64,000 nt of DNA, from positions 91,933,221-91,997,220 of the forward strand of contig OY757021.1 of NCBI GenBank assembly GCA_963580285.1, given 5' to 3'. The translations under genes and the position numbers were made by a program. This stretch comes from Lucinisca nassula. Taxonomy: Eukaryota; Mollusca; Bivalvia; Lucinida; Lucinidae. Below are positions 9,891 to 20,169 of this stretch, piece after piece. A model generated the notes under the pieces. It was not told the origin of the DNA, made no database searches, and saw nothing but the letters and a program-made list of their open reading frames with translations. Each line of letters begins with the position of its first letter. Positions within the stretch are counted from its first letter, which is position 1.

Positions 9891-11060
9891 GCATTATCTC
9901 TCTAATTCTCAATAAGCCTTTACGTTGGAGCCGTCATAGAATCTGAGGCCTGACCCACCGGCGTGCAATTAAAGAGGGAAGCAAAGTTGCCAACCGTGAT
10001 TGGGTTAACTACCATGCATGCAGTCTGTCGTATAATATCCATGTTGTACCCAATCTTTTTATATCGAAGAATGATTTTACGAAATTGGGTGCTGAAGTCA
10101 TTGCGGTTATATATTTTTCTGAATTTATATACTAAGTCACCATAAAATTCGGGTTCCGATAGACCTTGTTGCAGAAGAGATTTTTTGTTTGTTTGATTTG
10201 AGGTTTAACGTCCCCGTCAACACTGTAAAGGTCATTTTGGAGACGTTGCTTCCAATTTTGTGGGACTTTTACCCGACATTGAGATGAAATGACATCTCAA
10301 GCCCTGTCGCCCAATGAAACCAATAGGGTTTTTTAGCATGGACGGTCCGCCTCGCACCGCAGTTCCTGGACAGGCTTAGATCCTCTGAGCGGTTTACCAG
10401 TACTAGTGTGCGGGCCGGATTCAGCTCTACGTGGAAGCATCGTGCAGCCCATATATTTCTTCAAGCCCCTATGGGCGGGGGCGGGCAGAAGAGATTTAAG
10501 TCCAATATTGAATTTGAAATTAAATCAGAATGGCGTCTATTAAATTTTGAAAAGGCTTTGCGTAGTTTATGGTACCGATAACCCTGATTAAGGAGTTTGG
10601 CCGTTAATAATTTATTACGAGTGTTGAAGTCAGTTACATGACTACACACTCTAGCAAATCGAATTAATTGCGAAATATAAACGCCATAGGATGGCGCACG
10701 AGGAACATCACCATCCAAATAAGGAAAATTTACAATCTCAAAATCAAAGTCATCGCGTTTATCATAAATTTTGCACGAAACAAATCCATCTACAATAGAT
10801 AGATGTAAATGCAAAAACGGGGCCTCGGTATCAGAAGAATTTGCTTTATTTAACTGAAGTTCTAGGGGGTAAATCTGACTGATCAAACCATCAAAATAGG
10901 TATTATCAATATTTAATAAATCATCTAAATATCTAGAAGTAGAGCTAAAAGCTTCAATAATTTCAGATTGGTTATCAATGGAAAGCGACAAAATGAAGTC
11001 TCTTTCATAACAATACAAGAACAGATCAATAAGAGTCTTCCTACAAGATTACCTGGATTG
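9890..11060 (-). pseudogene. YLDD-type reverse transcriptase, C-terminal region, split by a SINE
   Basis: Read on the minus strand, 11018 to 10498 encodes LFLYCYERDF, then SRYLDDLLNID (motif C, near 10914-10936), ELQLNKANSSDTEAPFLHLHLS, KIYDKRDDFDFEIVNFP, SYGVYISQLIRFARVC and KAFSKFNRRH. SINE-G then interrupts (10184-10484). The protein resumes at 10170 as LSEPEFYGDLVYKFRKI, ...RYKKIGYNMDII and VVNPITVGNFASLFNC. It is the C-terminal half of a retroelement RT seen widely in invertebrates. I do not commit to a class; Penelope-like is possible. The 5' half is missing, and the frame is lost above about 11060. Confidence 0.82.
10184..10484 (-). mobile_element. SINE-G, full length, inside the RT pseudogene
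   Basis: It is flanked by a perfect 13-bp duplication GCAGAAGAGATTT (10171-10183 and 10485-10497). In minus sense it runs from the GCCCCCGCCCATAGGGGC head to the GACGTTAAACCTCAAATCAAAC tail. The last residues of the long minus ORF that starts at 11018 (CPPPPIGA) are SINE translation, not RT. Confidence 0.95.
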
Positions 11061-11499
11061 ACTAGCAAAGTGGGGGACCAATTGGCATAAGGTTCAGTGT
11101 GGCTAAATGACTTAAAATGAGGGGTCATGACACCTTCAGGCCAAACAGATTAAGTTTGGCTATTCATTAAACCAGCCAATTTTCGAGCAGATTCAATCCG
11201 CCAACTGACTATCTTGATATGAACCAGTACACGTATTAAATGTACGAATCAAAATGCGGCCAGTGGAGGCTCGGGCAAGCAGAAGTATCAGCCCAGTCTA
11301 GCACGGGCGTCCACTGTTCGGTACTAGCGCAATAATGTCACAAACGGCAGAAATCAGACTCACAATGATAAATATAAAACCATTTTGGGGCTGGTAATTA
11401 TGCTAACTCTGATCCAATAGGTCCATCATTGCCTGAGATGTCTAATTCTGCAACGAAAAGCCAGGTTTTTCATCTCCGCATTCTCTGGTTTTCGCGCAT
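11061..11499. other. Unassigned interval
   Basis: No repeat motif or convincing coding sequence seen. It may contain decayed upstream parts of the RT element. Confidence 0.4.
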
Positions 11500-11567
11500 C
11501 TGATTTATGATCGGTTCAATATGAGCGTAATAATTTTGAAAGGGTCGTAAAACCAAAACAAAACAAA
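11500..11567 (+). mobile_element. SINE-T1 tail fragment
   Basis: It matches the last ~65 bp of SINE-T1: 'gatttatgatcggttcaatatgag', 'ttgaaagggtcgtaaaaccaaaac'. Confidence 0.75.
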
Positions 11568-11959
11568 ATTAAAATATATTTCGTCAGATCACATGTCATA
11601 TCTCCGCCGTCGCTCCCTTGAGGCGGGGAGCGCCGACGTGGGTGTGACATTGTCCGAAAGATGAAAACCATTGATACTGACCTTTGGAAACCAGGGAGAC
11701 GCAAAGATCTGCAGCATATTTGCAATCTTGAAATATGTTGGTACTTGTAATAGAGCCAAAATAAGAGACATAATCTTGAAAAAGGACGTAAAACCGCAGA
11801 AAATTTGTCTCTTCCGCCCATACACATTACGTCGATGAAATTGGCAAAACTGTCGGAGGGGCCTTGAATCGCAGCACGCCTATTGAAATGTATACGGAAT
11901 TTTGCTAGCAAAATATTCCCCAAAAAAATCCGATATTCAACATATACGCCCCAACCACA
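11568..11959. other. Unassigned interval
   Basis: A second 'ataatcttgaaaaaggacgtaaaacc' near 11773 resembles a SINE-T1 tail. Nothing else is recognised. The minus-strand ORFs here have no family signature. Confidence 0.35.
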
Positions 11960-12117
11960 CACCGTGGATACTCGTTAGAACTACCTTTGCGAGGCGGCTC
12001 TAACGAGTACCCACAATCGAGCAATGTCCCCGAGCAGAATCCCAGTTTTATTATATGAAGACGGGTTTCGGGGTCTAAAATTAGAAAATTATACTTCTAT
12101 AGGCGTGTTTCTGTTAT
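11960..12117 (-). mobile_element. PAL-A, decayed
   Basis: The palindrome core GTGGATACTCGTTAGAACTACC...CGAGGCGGCTCTAACGAGTACCCAC survives with several mismatches. The outer arms and left end are lost. The end 'ctataggcgtgttt' near 12110 is recognisable. Confidence 0.65.
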
Positions 12118-12279
12118 TGACAATACATCAGCGTAAAACTGCTCACTTGATGTCGATTCGAAGTTGCTTTGACAGTGTTTGCCAACTTAGAATGTTACAG
12201 TAATCTTTTATAACTTTTCATATGTTTTGGGCTATAACTGAGTGCATATTTCTATAGTTTAAGGTGGACGTACCTTCTT

Positions 12280-12727
12280 ATAAAGAAATTTAAAACCCAT
12301 TCTCCACACTTAAATGTATCACTAAACTTTGTGTATTGTTTGAACTAGATATAAATACCACGTGCAACCCGTGCACTACTGTGTTCAGACATAATGACGT
12401 CGACCGGTGAACTTTTTATGAATGGATTGAAAGGCTGTTGCATTACACTCCCTGGTATCATCAAAGTACTAAAGAAGTTGAAACTGCCCGACGTTGTTTC
12501 AACGGTATAACGTATATCTATCAAGACCGATGGGCGCACAATTAAAACTAACACCTGTGTGCTTCCATGCCACTACATTTCATGTTTAGGAGACCTAGCT
12601 ACCAAAGGAAACTGTATTTGTTGTAAGCTGTCATGTATCTGTTAGTATTGCATGTTGATATATTTCTCATGTTGTTTGCTAAATTGTAAACCTGAGATTG
12701 AAAAAATAAAGTAAAGTAAAGTAAAGA
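12280..12727 (+). mobile_element. Possible retrotransposon 3' end with GTAAA tail
   Basis: The interval ends in 'aaaaaataaagtaaagtaaagtaaag', an AATAAA signal followed by a short GTAAA repeat, as at many LINE 3' ends. No RT is visible upstream. Short ORFs on both strands (about 12345-12554) are not recognised. Confidence 0.35.
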
Positions 12728-12744
12728 TATGGGTCAACTGGAAA

Positions 12745-12852
12745 AAAGGAAAGGGCATACATTATAGATTTCTTAGATATGGAATTTTAAATTGCGCTGG
12801 AAATGAAAGGGCATACAAAATAGATTTCTTATGTATGGAATTTTATTTATAA
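12745..12852. repeat. Short tandem duplication
   Basis: 'aaagggcatacattatagatttctta...tatggaatttta' at 12750-12790 is repeated at 12807-12845 with few changes. Confidence 0.75.
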
Positions 12853-13183
12853 GTTCTAACGGTGCATGCCAATCATTTAGATAATTAGGACGTCCACCGT
12901 GGCTGCAGTATGACCGACTCAAAATTGTGTAGCATAATTTCAACGGAAAATGAAAAAATAACAACTTTTCAAGGATGACAAGTTTAATTTTGGCAATGAT
13001 TTATATATCGGTAAGGTGAATGGATACATCTGATATTCTTCCCACAATTCCTGCAGGGAATGCAACATTTAGTACTTCCGATACACTTTTGGTTACCGTA
13101 GCCCCCAGAAAAAGGTCTCCTCATATACGAAATAGTTTGCTCCACAGTAGCATACCCTTTCTTTTTTTTTTGATCAGACATCT
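12853..13183. other. Unassigned interval
   Basis: No gene or repeat recognised apart from a T-run just before the next PAL element. Confidence 0.4.
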
Positions 13184-13467
13184 CATCACGAGAACACGCC
13201 TATATAATTGTGACCCCCTTGAACCCCACTTTTATATAGTGAAACTGGGGTTAACAGGGGTAAACCTTATTCTTCTTATTTCTGCTCTAAAATATAGATT
13301 GTGGGTACTCGTTAGAACCGCCTCGACCAGGCGGTTCTAACGAGTGCCCATAATCTATATTTTGAGCAGAAATAAGAAAAATATCACAATTTTTCATCAT
13401 AAAATTTTCGGTTTTTTTTTCGGTGATAAAGGTGGCAATGTATTTGTATAGGCGTGTTGGCGTTATG
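13184..13467 (-). mobile_element. PAL-A element
   Basis: It is bounded by CATCACGAGAACACGCCTATATA on the left and TATAGGCGTGTTGGCGTTATG on the right. The central palindrome (about 13279-13378) has long arms around CTCGACCAG; TTGTGGGTACTCGTTAGAACCG pairs with CGGTTCTAACGAGTGCCCATAA with a few mismatches. Confidence 0.92.
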
Positions 13468-13553
13468 TGTTGTAAAAAGGAAGTTTTGTTGCTATAGGTG
13501 TTGCCTTCCCAGACCGTGTATCCGCTCCCCTAAAGCAGAAAGTAATCATATTT

Positions 13554-13885
13554 TATTACAAAAACACGCCTATTTCAGAATATTGAAAATTTTACCGCCA
13601 AAAAAAATGAACAGTTTCTGATGAAAAATTCTGGCATTTTTTTTTTTTGTTTTTTTTTTTTTTTGTTTCATATTTCTGCTCAAAATATAGACTGTGAGAT
13701 CTCGTTAGAACCACCTCGGCGGTGCTGTTCAGAACCATCTAGGCGATGCGGTTCTAATGAGTACCCACAATCTAGTTTTTTAAACAGAAATAAGAAAAAT
13801 AATGTATATCCCCAATAACACCCCAGTTTAATTATAAAAGTGGGGTTTAAGGGGGTCAAAATTAAATAGGCGTGTTTTCGTGATG
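13554..13885 (+). mobile_element. PAL-A element with enlarged centre
   Basis: ATTACAAAAACACGCCTAT to AGGCGTGTTTTCGTGATG. The centre holds two right-arm-like GGTTCTAA blocks and an extra 'ctgttcagaaccatctaggcg', so the palindrome is partly duplicated and imperfect. A T-rich expansion lies at 13638-13664. Confidence 0.85.
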
Positions 13886-13940
13886 ATGAACAACTGGAAT
13901 GTGAATCACGGACAACATTTGAAATCTAACATAACTATGA

Positions 13941-14219
13941 CATCACGTGAACAAGTCCGTGAAATAAACACCCCCTTACACTCTACTTTGTATAGAGAAA
14001 ACTGGGGTTTACGGGGTAAAGATTATTTTTCTTATTTTCACTCTAAGACATAGGTTGTGGTTACTCGTTAGAACCGCCTCATTGAGGCGGTTCTAACGAG
14101 CATCCACAACCTATATTTGCAGTATAAATAAGGAAAATATCACGAATTTTCACCAGTAAAAGTAACAATTTTGGAGATGTTAACAATGCACTATGTCGCA
14201 CGGGTGTGTTTACGTAATG
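13941..14219 (-). mobile_element. PAL-B element
   Basis: CATCACGTGAACAAGTCCGTG at the left and GCACGGGTGTGTTTACGTAATG at the right. The palindrome has GGTTGTGGTTACTCGTTAGAACCGCCTC against GAGGCGGTTCTAACGAGCATCCACAACC with a 2-nt centre. Confidence 0.93.
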
Positions 14220-14315
14220 ATGTTCACACACTCTTTTGGAAAATATAACCCCACAATGCAATGTTTGTGTCATGGATATAAAAACATTTTTTTCTGTGTT
14301 AGTCGTCTACCCATA

Positions 14316-14587
14316 CATTACGATACACTTGTGCGCTAGAATGGAATCTTTCAAATCTCCAGAACTAGAATTTTTTGCAAGAAAAATTTCGATATTTTTA
14401 TTATTTCTAGTCCTAATATAGATTGTTGGTGCTCATTAGAACCGCCTCGTTGAGGCGGTTCTAACGAGTACCCACAATCTATGTTTTTGAGTTAAAATGA
14501 GGAAATGGTGAACTCCCCCGTAAACCACATTTTTCACTATAAAAATGGGGGTTAGAGGGGGTATTCATTGCATTGATTTGTTAACAT
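14316..14587 (+). mobile_element. PAL-B element, diverged
   Basis: The CATTACGATACACTTGTGCG end and the central GAACCGCCTCGTTGAGGCGGTTC hairpin are clear. The right end is degraded to 'gatttgttaacat'. Confidence 0.8.
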
Positions 14588-14650
14588 ATTGTTTGCGTAG
14601 TATCACAAATAGGACATAGAAGTGGATACAATGGCCAGGATTCGATACAA

Positions 14651-14790
14651 TCAACCCACAGCTCCCATCAGAGACACCAAAGGGAAAGAAACACAAACAT
14701 GAAACAACAGACCTTAATGGAAACAGCCAAAAGGACGGTTACTTTCCCACAAAATGGCCAATAGGCTATCCAATATAATGAAAAATAAGG
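14651..14790 (-). mobile_element. YLDD retroelement 3' fragment
   Basis: It shares 'gacaccaaagggaaagaaacacaaa' and 'ggttactttcccacaaaatggcc' with 9395-9530. It supplies an uninterrupted version of the site hit by the PAL element at 19886. Confidence 0.65.
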
Positions 14791-15074
14791 AACTCTGACA
14801 AACTGTGAAGTACCAGAACTCAGCGTCTGCTGCGTCACATGGTCTACACTGTTTGTTTAAAGCATATTTTTTTGTAAAGCTTACCACAAATAATATACAC
14901 CAGGCACCTTTCAAATTAGAAAAAGACTAACTCAATGGAAGATTTTACTTGTCAAACATGTGTTTGGGCTCTAAATGTATACGCAAGAACTCTTGCATGT
15001 TCATGTTTCTACAGTCGAACCTCTTCGGGACCGTGAAAATTTTATCTAGACAAGTAGTCATTTGATTTCCTTTT
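14791..15074. other. Mostly unassigned; contains a TTAA-hairpin fragment
   Basis: 'ggtctacactgtttg' near 14840 is the right arm of the CAAACAGTG hairpin family. The rest is not recognised. Confidence 0.45.
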
Positions 15075-15354
15075 CATTACGATAACACACCCGTAAGACA
15101 TAGTGCATTTTTTCACATCTCCAAAATGGCTACTTTTCGGATGAAAATCCATGATATCTTTCTTATTTATACCGTAAACATAGGTTGTGGGTGCTCGTTA
15201 GAACCGCCTCGTTGAGGCGGTTCTAACGAGTACCCACAACCTATGTCTTGGGGTAAAAATAAGAAAAATAATGTTTACCCCCGTAAACCCCAGTTTTCTC
15301 TATACAAAGTGGGGTGTAAGGGGGTGTTCATTTCACGGACTTGTTCACGTGATG
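15075..15354 (+). mobile_element. PAL-B element
   Basis: Intact ends CATTACGATAACACACCCG and CACGGACTTGTTCACGTGATG. The palindrome has arms from ACATAGGTTGTGGGTGCTCG to CGAGTACCCACAACCTATGT around CTCGTTGAG. Confidence 0.95.
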
Positions 15355-15523
15355 TAAATTAAGGTAAGTTGTGTGTCTTAATTCATAAAAATCGATTCCA
15401 ATCAGTACACACATGATACAGTTTCAAGATAAATCAGAAAATTGTCCAAAATAAACACATTATTAACATCTGTACTCACGAAAATATATAATTCTGACGT
15501 CCTGAGCTTCCCACTCAAGATTT

Positions 15524-15733
15524 AGCAGGGGTTTACGTTATTTTCATTATTTCTGCTTAGAAACATATATTGTGGGTACTCGTTAGTAACGAGTTCTCAC
15601 ACTCTATGTTTTAAGCATAAGCATGAACATATCAGAATTTTTATCTGAAAAAAAAAAGAAAATCAATTTTTATTTATTTTTGTGTGTGTGTGGTATTTGT
15701 TTACCATATTTCAATAGGTGTGTTTTCGTAATG
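15524..15733 (-). mobile_element. PAL-A, deleted centre and truncated
   Basis: The centre reads TTGTGGGTACTCGTTAG directly followed by TAACGAGTTCTCACA, so the GAACCGCCTC/GAGGCGGTTC tip has been lost. The right end 'aataggtgtgttttcgtaatg' is present; the left end is missing. Confidence 0.75.
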
Positions 15734-16083
15734 CGAGCTCGAAACAGTAATGGTAAATGGGTCATCTGTGTTCAAACCATCTTAGTTTCACTGTATAGTG
15801 TTAGTAACAATAGAATGGTGACATTTTACAAAAGTTATTAAAAAATGAATGAAATTTAAATTAGCTATAACATCGAGACACGAGCAAATTTTAAGTGAAA
15901 CCTTTCGGGGTTCACTTACTTTGCGCGTGACTAGGCCGCTGGCTAATCGGAACTGAAAAGATAATCGATTATCATCTCTGCCATTGTGATCGATATTCGA
16001 TTACTAATCACCAAAGACTTTGTCATAATTTTAACTGTGTTTTTTCGTTGTGCTTTATCATACGTATATTTGGACAGGCCTTA
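15734..16083. other. Unassigned AT-rich interval with ATCGAT-type sites
   Basis: It contains several ATCGATTA/ATCGATAT words (about 15962-16005). No gene or repeat recognised. Confidence 0.4.
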
Positions 16084-16149
16084 GCAAACAGTGTAGACCC
16101 AGATAAGACGCCGCACAACGCGGCGTCTCACCAAGGTCTGCACTGTTTC
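16084..16149. repeat. CAAACAGTG hairpin (TTAA-type MITE core)
   Basis: GCAAACAGTGTAGACCC...GACGCCGC pairs with GCGGCGTC...GGTCTGCACTGTTT around a short ACAA-type centre. The same core occurs at least ten times in the window. Confidence 0.85.
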
Positions 16150-16532
16150 TCACTTATCCAGCTATTTTAGGCACAACGTTTGGTAGTAAACCGTACTTAT
16201 CAAATACGGGTGTAATCGATTACAAACAAATCAGTAATGATAATCGTTTGTGCGCAGTATATCGATCGATTAATCGATTTTCCGATTAATCGTGTCAGCC
16301 TTACTGACGGTAGTGACTCGGTGTTATTCATGCTTCGATGAATGTTAATACAATACATCTATTATTCATATTTACATTACTTTCCATTCATAATGTGACA
16401 GCAATTCTAGTTTGAGGTACAAGTTTATAATTGAAACATGAAAACTATTGCACGCTGATTCCAGACTAGCTACTAGTCTGTTCATACATTATATATATTC
16501 ATATATTTTTCCCTTCTTGTCCATGGCTCGTC
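16150..16532. other. Unassigned AT-rich interval
   Basis: A second cluster of AATCGATTA-like words lies at 16208-16295. No ORF of note. Confidence 0.4.
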
Positions 16533-16620
16533 TATCACGTGAACAAGTCCTGTGAAATGAACATCCCCTAAACTCCACTTTATAGAGAGAAAAATGGTAT
16601 TCACTGGTGTATACCAGTAA
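16533..16620 (-). mobile_element. PAL-B end fragment
   Basis: 'atcacgtgaacaagtcctgtgaaatgaacatcccc' and 'ctccactttatagagag' match the CATCACG end of PAL-B. The palindrome is absent. Confidence 0.75.
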
Positions 16621-16817
16621 CCTTCTAGAATCATACTGATGCTTGCGAACAGGAAGACTGCTCAGGAATATGAGGAAAGATGAGCTGAATCAGATAAAGG
16701 GACAGTCAATACGATAACATATTTTGAAATAACATAAAATAAACCCTGTTGTGTAATCCAAACCATGATTAGATACTAATATTTTGTCCATGATGTGCAT
16801 TTCCTCTACTGCGGCCA

Positions 16818-17107
16818 CATTTCGAAAACACGCCTATACAAATACATCGTAAACTTTACCGCCAATAAAAAACGAAAATTTTAAGATGAAAAATTGTGAT
16901 ATTTTTCTTATTTCTGCTCAAAATATAGATTATATGTACTCGGAAGAACCGCCTCATCGAGGGAGTTCTAACGAGTACCCACAATCTGTATTTTAGTACA
17001 GAAATAAGAAAATAAGGTTTACCCCTGTAAACCCAAGTTTTGCTATATAAGAGTGGGGTTCAGGGGGGGGGGGGGGGTCAGAACTATATAGGCATGTTTT
17101 CGTGATG
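16818..17107 (+). mobile_element. PAL-A element with G-run
   Basis: CATTTCGAAAACACGCCTATAC to TATAGGCATGTTTTCGTGATG. The left palindrome arm has accumulated changes (ATATGTACTCGGAAGAACC) not matched on the right arm. A run of about 15 G follows 'gtggggttca'. Confidence 0.9.
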
Positions 17108-17112
17108 ACAAA

Positions 17113-17384
17113 ATATATTAATATACCACCAAAAAATGAAAATTTTCCAATGAAAAATTGGATATTTTTCTTTTTACTGCTCAAAAACATAGATTGTGGA
17201 TACTCCTTAGAACTGCCTGGGACCTAACGAGTACCCACAAATTGTGTTTTTGATGTTGATACTCATTAGAACCGCCCACAATTAATGTTTTTGAGCAGAA
17301 ATAAGAAAAGTAACATGCAGCCCTGGAAACCCCCAGAAAGTGGATTTTGTGGGGATCAATATGTTTATAGGCATGTTATCGTGA
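17113..17384 (+). mobile_element. PAL-A, rearranged palindrome
   Basis: The left flank ('ccaccaaaaaatgaaaattttccaatgaaaaattg') and right end ('tttataggcatgttatcgtgag') are present. The centre holds an incomplete hairpin plus a second partial copy ('gttgatactcattagaaccgcccacaattaatg'). Confidence 0.8.
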
Positions 17385-17581
17385 GGCAACCTAGCAACAA
17401 TCCGCCGACAAACAAAGTTCATTGTCAACATCAAGCGTTTAGAGTGACTGTCGCTCTCCGTTACATATGTATCTGTGGAACTGCTATGGAATCTCTTCGG
17501 GCAGTTGCCACTGGTACAGTCATACTGGCTGAAAGAAATACCAAACAAAATATGAAAAGCATGTGTTTTACATGTACTTTG

Positions 17582-17827
17582 CATTACGAAAACATGTCTA
17601 TACAAATTCATTTCAAACTTTACCGCCGAATAAACGAACATTTTAAGATGAAAAAGTGTTATATATTTCTTATTTCTGCTCAAAATATAGATTGTGGGTA
17701 CCCGTTGGAACCGCCTCATGGAAGCGGTTCTAACGAGTACCCACAATCTATATTTTAGAGCAGAAATAAGAAATATAAGGTTCCAGTTTTACAATATTAA
17801 ATCGGGGTTAGGCGTGTTTTCGTGATG
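17582..17827 (+). mobile_element. PAL-A element, shortened right half
   Basis: CATTACGAAAACATGTCTATAC to GGCGTGTTTTCGTGATG with the palindrome around CTCATGGAAG. The right half lacks about 40 bp. Confidence 0.92.
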
Positions 17828-18104
17828 TTGACCTTTTTGTGATGGAGAATAATTTAAAGAAAATATTAAAAGTAATACCAGTGCCTGTGCATAGAAATCG
17901 TACGTTTAGAAAGAAGCTGCAGATTGCTTATTTCCTCCAACTCTCCCATTAACACGTTTTGGTGTAAAACCTGGGGATTTCATAACTGATGAACATCCCA
18001 CATATTTCACTTTTCTAAAGAAAAAGGAAGGTTTTCCGGCGATATGGGGAGATTTTTCAAAGAAATCGCCGCAGTCGGGATGGACATCAAGAAAACACCC
18101 CAAT

Positions 18105-18360
18105 ATTATTGGACCAACTGAAACCCCACTTTTATGTAGTAAAACTGAGGTTTACAGGGGTATATGTTAATTTTCTTAATTCTGCTCGAAAACATAAATT
18201 GTGGGTACTCCTTAGAACCGCCTCGTCGAGGCGGTTCTAACGAGTACCCACAAGCTATGTTTTGGTCGGAAATAAGAAAAATATCAGATTTTTTTTCTGA
18301 AATCTTTCATTTTATGGTGCTAAAATTTTCAATACATTTGATAGGCGTCTTTTCATCATG
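18105..18360 (-). mobile_element. PAL-A element
   Basis: 'gaaaccccacttttatgtagtaaaactgagg' and a GAACCGCCTCGTCGAGGCGGTTC centre, ending 'gataggcgtcttttcatcatg'. The left terminus is degraded. Confidence 0.85.
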
Positions 18361-18520
18361 GACGAGGTGCGAAGCAGAAGCTTTAGCAATCGTCTTTGAT
18401 ACCATAGTCTATTATTTGTTTCATAAGTTAATTGTTTTTTCCTTTTGCGCATAAATAAATAGTGAAAAAAATAAGAATTTTTCGAAAAGTGGGTTAAGAT
18501 TTTTTACTACATGTATTTTA

Positions 18521-18826
18521 GGGCCCCGCCCGTCGGGGGCTTTGAGAAATTCATTTGGCTGCATGATGTTTCCATGCAGAGCTGAAACCAACCACACATG
18601 AGTACTGGTAAACCGCTTATGAGGTCTAAGCTTGCCCAGACAAAGTGGTGCCAGTAGGACCGTCCATGTATATAAACCCTATTGGTTTCATTGGGTGGCA
18701 GGGATTGAGGTATCATTTGTCATCTCAATGTCGGATAAAAGTCACGCAAAATTGGAAGCAACGCCTCCAAATAACCTTAATAGTGTTGACGGAGACGTAA
18801 CACCTCAAATCAAACAAAATCAAACA
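18521..18826 (+). mobile_element. SINE-G copy
   Basis: Head 'gccccgcccgtcgggggc'; body with 'gcatgatgtttccatgcagagctgaa' and 'gtactggtaaaccgctta'; tail 'gttgacggagacgtaacacctcaaatcaaac'. Confidence 0.92.
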
Positions 18827-19038
18827 AAACACGCATTACAGGGAAATTTAAGTTATTAAGGGTGAGTATCAAGACCAAAATCATCAGCCCTTGACTAAAA
18901 GTAAGCTATTTCACATTTTAACATATATTTAAACCCTTCGTCCCATCCCCAACCCCCCCCCCCCCCCCCCCCCACACACACACACCCGACCACTCTCACC
19001 CCGTCCAATGAATGGCGCCAGTTGTAATTTGGCTTAGA
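18827..19038. other. Unassigned, with C-run and CA repeat
   Basis: A (C)n run of about 20 at 18953-18973 is followed by (CA)n. Nothing else recognised. Confidence 0.6.
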
Positions 19039-19669
19039 CATTACGCAAACACGCACCGGTCCCGATAGCTCAGTTTGTAGAGTGTCCGGGAGGGAGGGAA
19101 CGGGAGGTCACGGGTTCGATTCCGGGCCGCGACATACCAAAGTCGTTAAGGATGGTACTAGCTGCTCCTCGCTTGACACTCATATTTACGGGGTAGAGCT
19201 AGGACTGGTCGGCCCAGTGTCAGGATAATGTGACCGGGTGTGGTATCATGTAATGTGTCTGGGACATGATACTTCAGTGAGACAGCACTATAAAAGTGAG
19301 CATTGAGCTCCCTGTCGCAACCAGACACCGTCGTAATATGAATGAAAAATTGTTGAAAGCGACGTTAAACCCAAATTCACACACACACACACATACGCAA
19401 AACGCCTACACAAATACATTGCACCTTTATCGCCGAAATAAATGAAAATTTTAAGATGAAAAATTGTGATATTTTTCTTATTTCTGCTCAAAATATAGAT
19501 TGTGGGCACTCGTCAGAACCGCCTCATCGAGGCGGTTCTAACGAGTACCCACAATCTATATTTTAGAACAGAAATAACCAAAATAAGGTATACACTCGGA
19601 AACCCCAGTTTTACTATATAAAAGTGGGGTTCAAGGGGGTCAAAAATATATAGGCGTGTTTTCGTGATG
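19039..19669 (+). mobile_element. PAL-A element interrupted by SINE-T3
   Basis: CATTACGCAAACACGC starts at 19039. The SINE intervenes, and the element resumes at about 19393 with 'tacgcaaaacgcctacacaaatacattg'. The palindrome (about 19490-19570) and the CGTGATG end at 19669 are intact. Confidence 0.9.
19055..19392 (+). mobile_element. tRNA-derived SINE-T3
   Basis: The head has an A-box-like TAGCTCAGTTTGTAGAGTG and a B-box-like GGTTCGATTCC. The 3' part ends 'gaaagcgacgttaaacccaaattc' and a CA repeat. The duplicated target TACGCAAAC(A)CGC comes from the PAL-A end. Confidence 0.9.
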
Positions 19670-19721
19670 TATTGGATAGAAGTGAAGGCATTAATCAGGA
19701 ATCGAAACAGTTACCTCAAAT

Positions 19722-19885
19722 TTCCCATCCAAGACACCATAGGGAAAAAAATTCCCATCCAAGACACCAAAGGTTAAAAAATTTCCCATCCAAGACACCA
19801 AAGGGAAAGAAACACAAATATGAAACAATTTCGTCACAAGCGGAAAGTAAAAGGACAGTTACTTTCGAACTAAATGGCCAAAACA
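19722..19885 (-). mobile_element. YLDD retroelement 3' fragment, left of PAL insertion
   Basis: Three tandem 'cccatccaagacaccaaagg' units, then 'ggacagttactttcgaactaaatggccaaa'. It continues at 20170. Confidence 0.6.
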
Positions 19886-20169
19886 CATTCCGCAAACATG
19901 CCTATACAAATACATTGCCACCTTTATCGCCGAAAAAATGAAAATTTTATGATGAAAAGTTGTGATATTTTTCTTATTTCTGCTCCAAATATAGATTGTG
20001 GGCATTCGTTAAAACCGCCTCAAAGACGCGGTTCTAACGAGTACCCACAATCTATATTTTAGAGCAGAAATAAGAAAAATAAGGTATACCCCCCCCCCGG
20101 AAACCCAAGTTTTACTATATAAAAGTGGGGTTCAAGGGGTCGAAATTATATAGGCGTGTTTTCGTGATG
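19886..20169 (+). mobile_element. PAL-A element with readable empty site
   Basis: CATTCCGCAAACATGCC to TATAGGCGTGTTTTCGTGATG. It splits the retroelement 3' fragment between 'aaatggcca' and 'gctatccaa', which are contiguous at 14752-14780. Confidence 0.93.

Noticed and set aside
11516..11962. 148-residue minus ORF
   Set aside because: No recognisable domain; it overlaps SINE tail sequence and a decayed PAL.
15125..15165. Hammerhead core in PAL-B left half (CTGATGAAAATC-like words)
   Set aside because: A CTGATGA-like word occurs in several PAL-B copies, but there is no stem II, no second core element and no stem I.
17282..17758. Overlapping 154-157 residue ORFs on both strands
   Set aside because: They are palindrome-driven open frames across two PAL-A copies, with mirror-image translations and no family signature.
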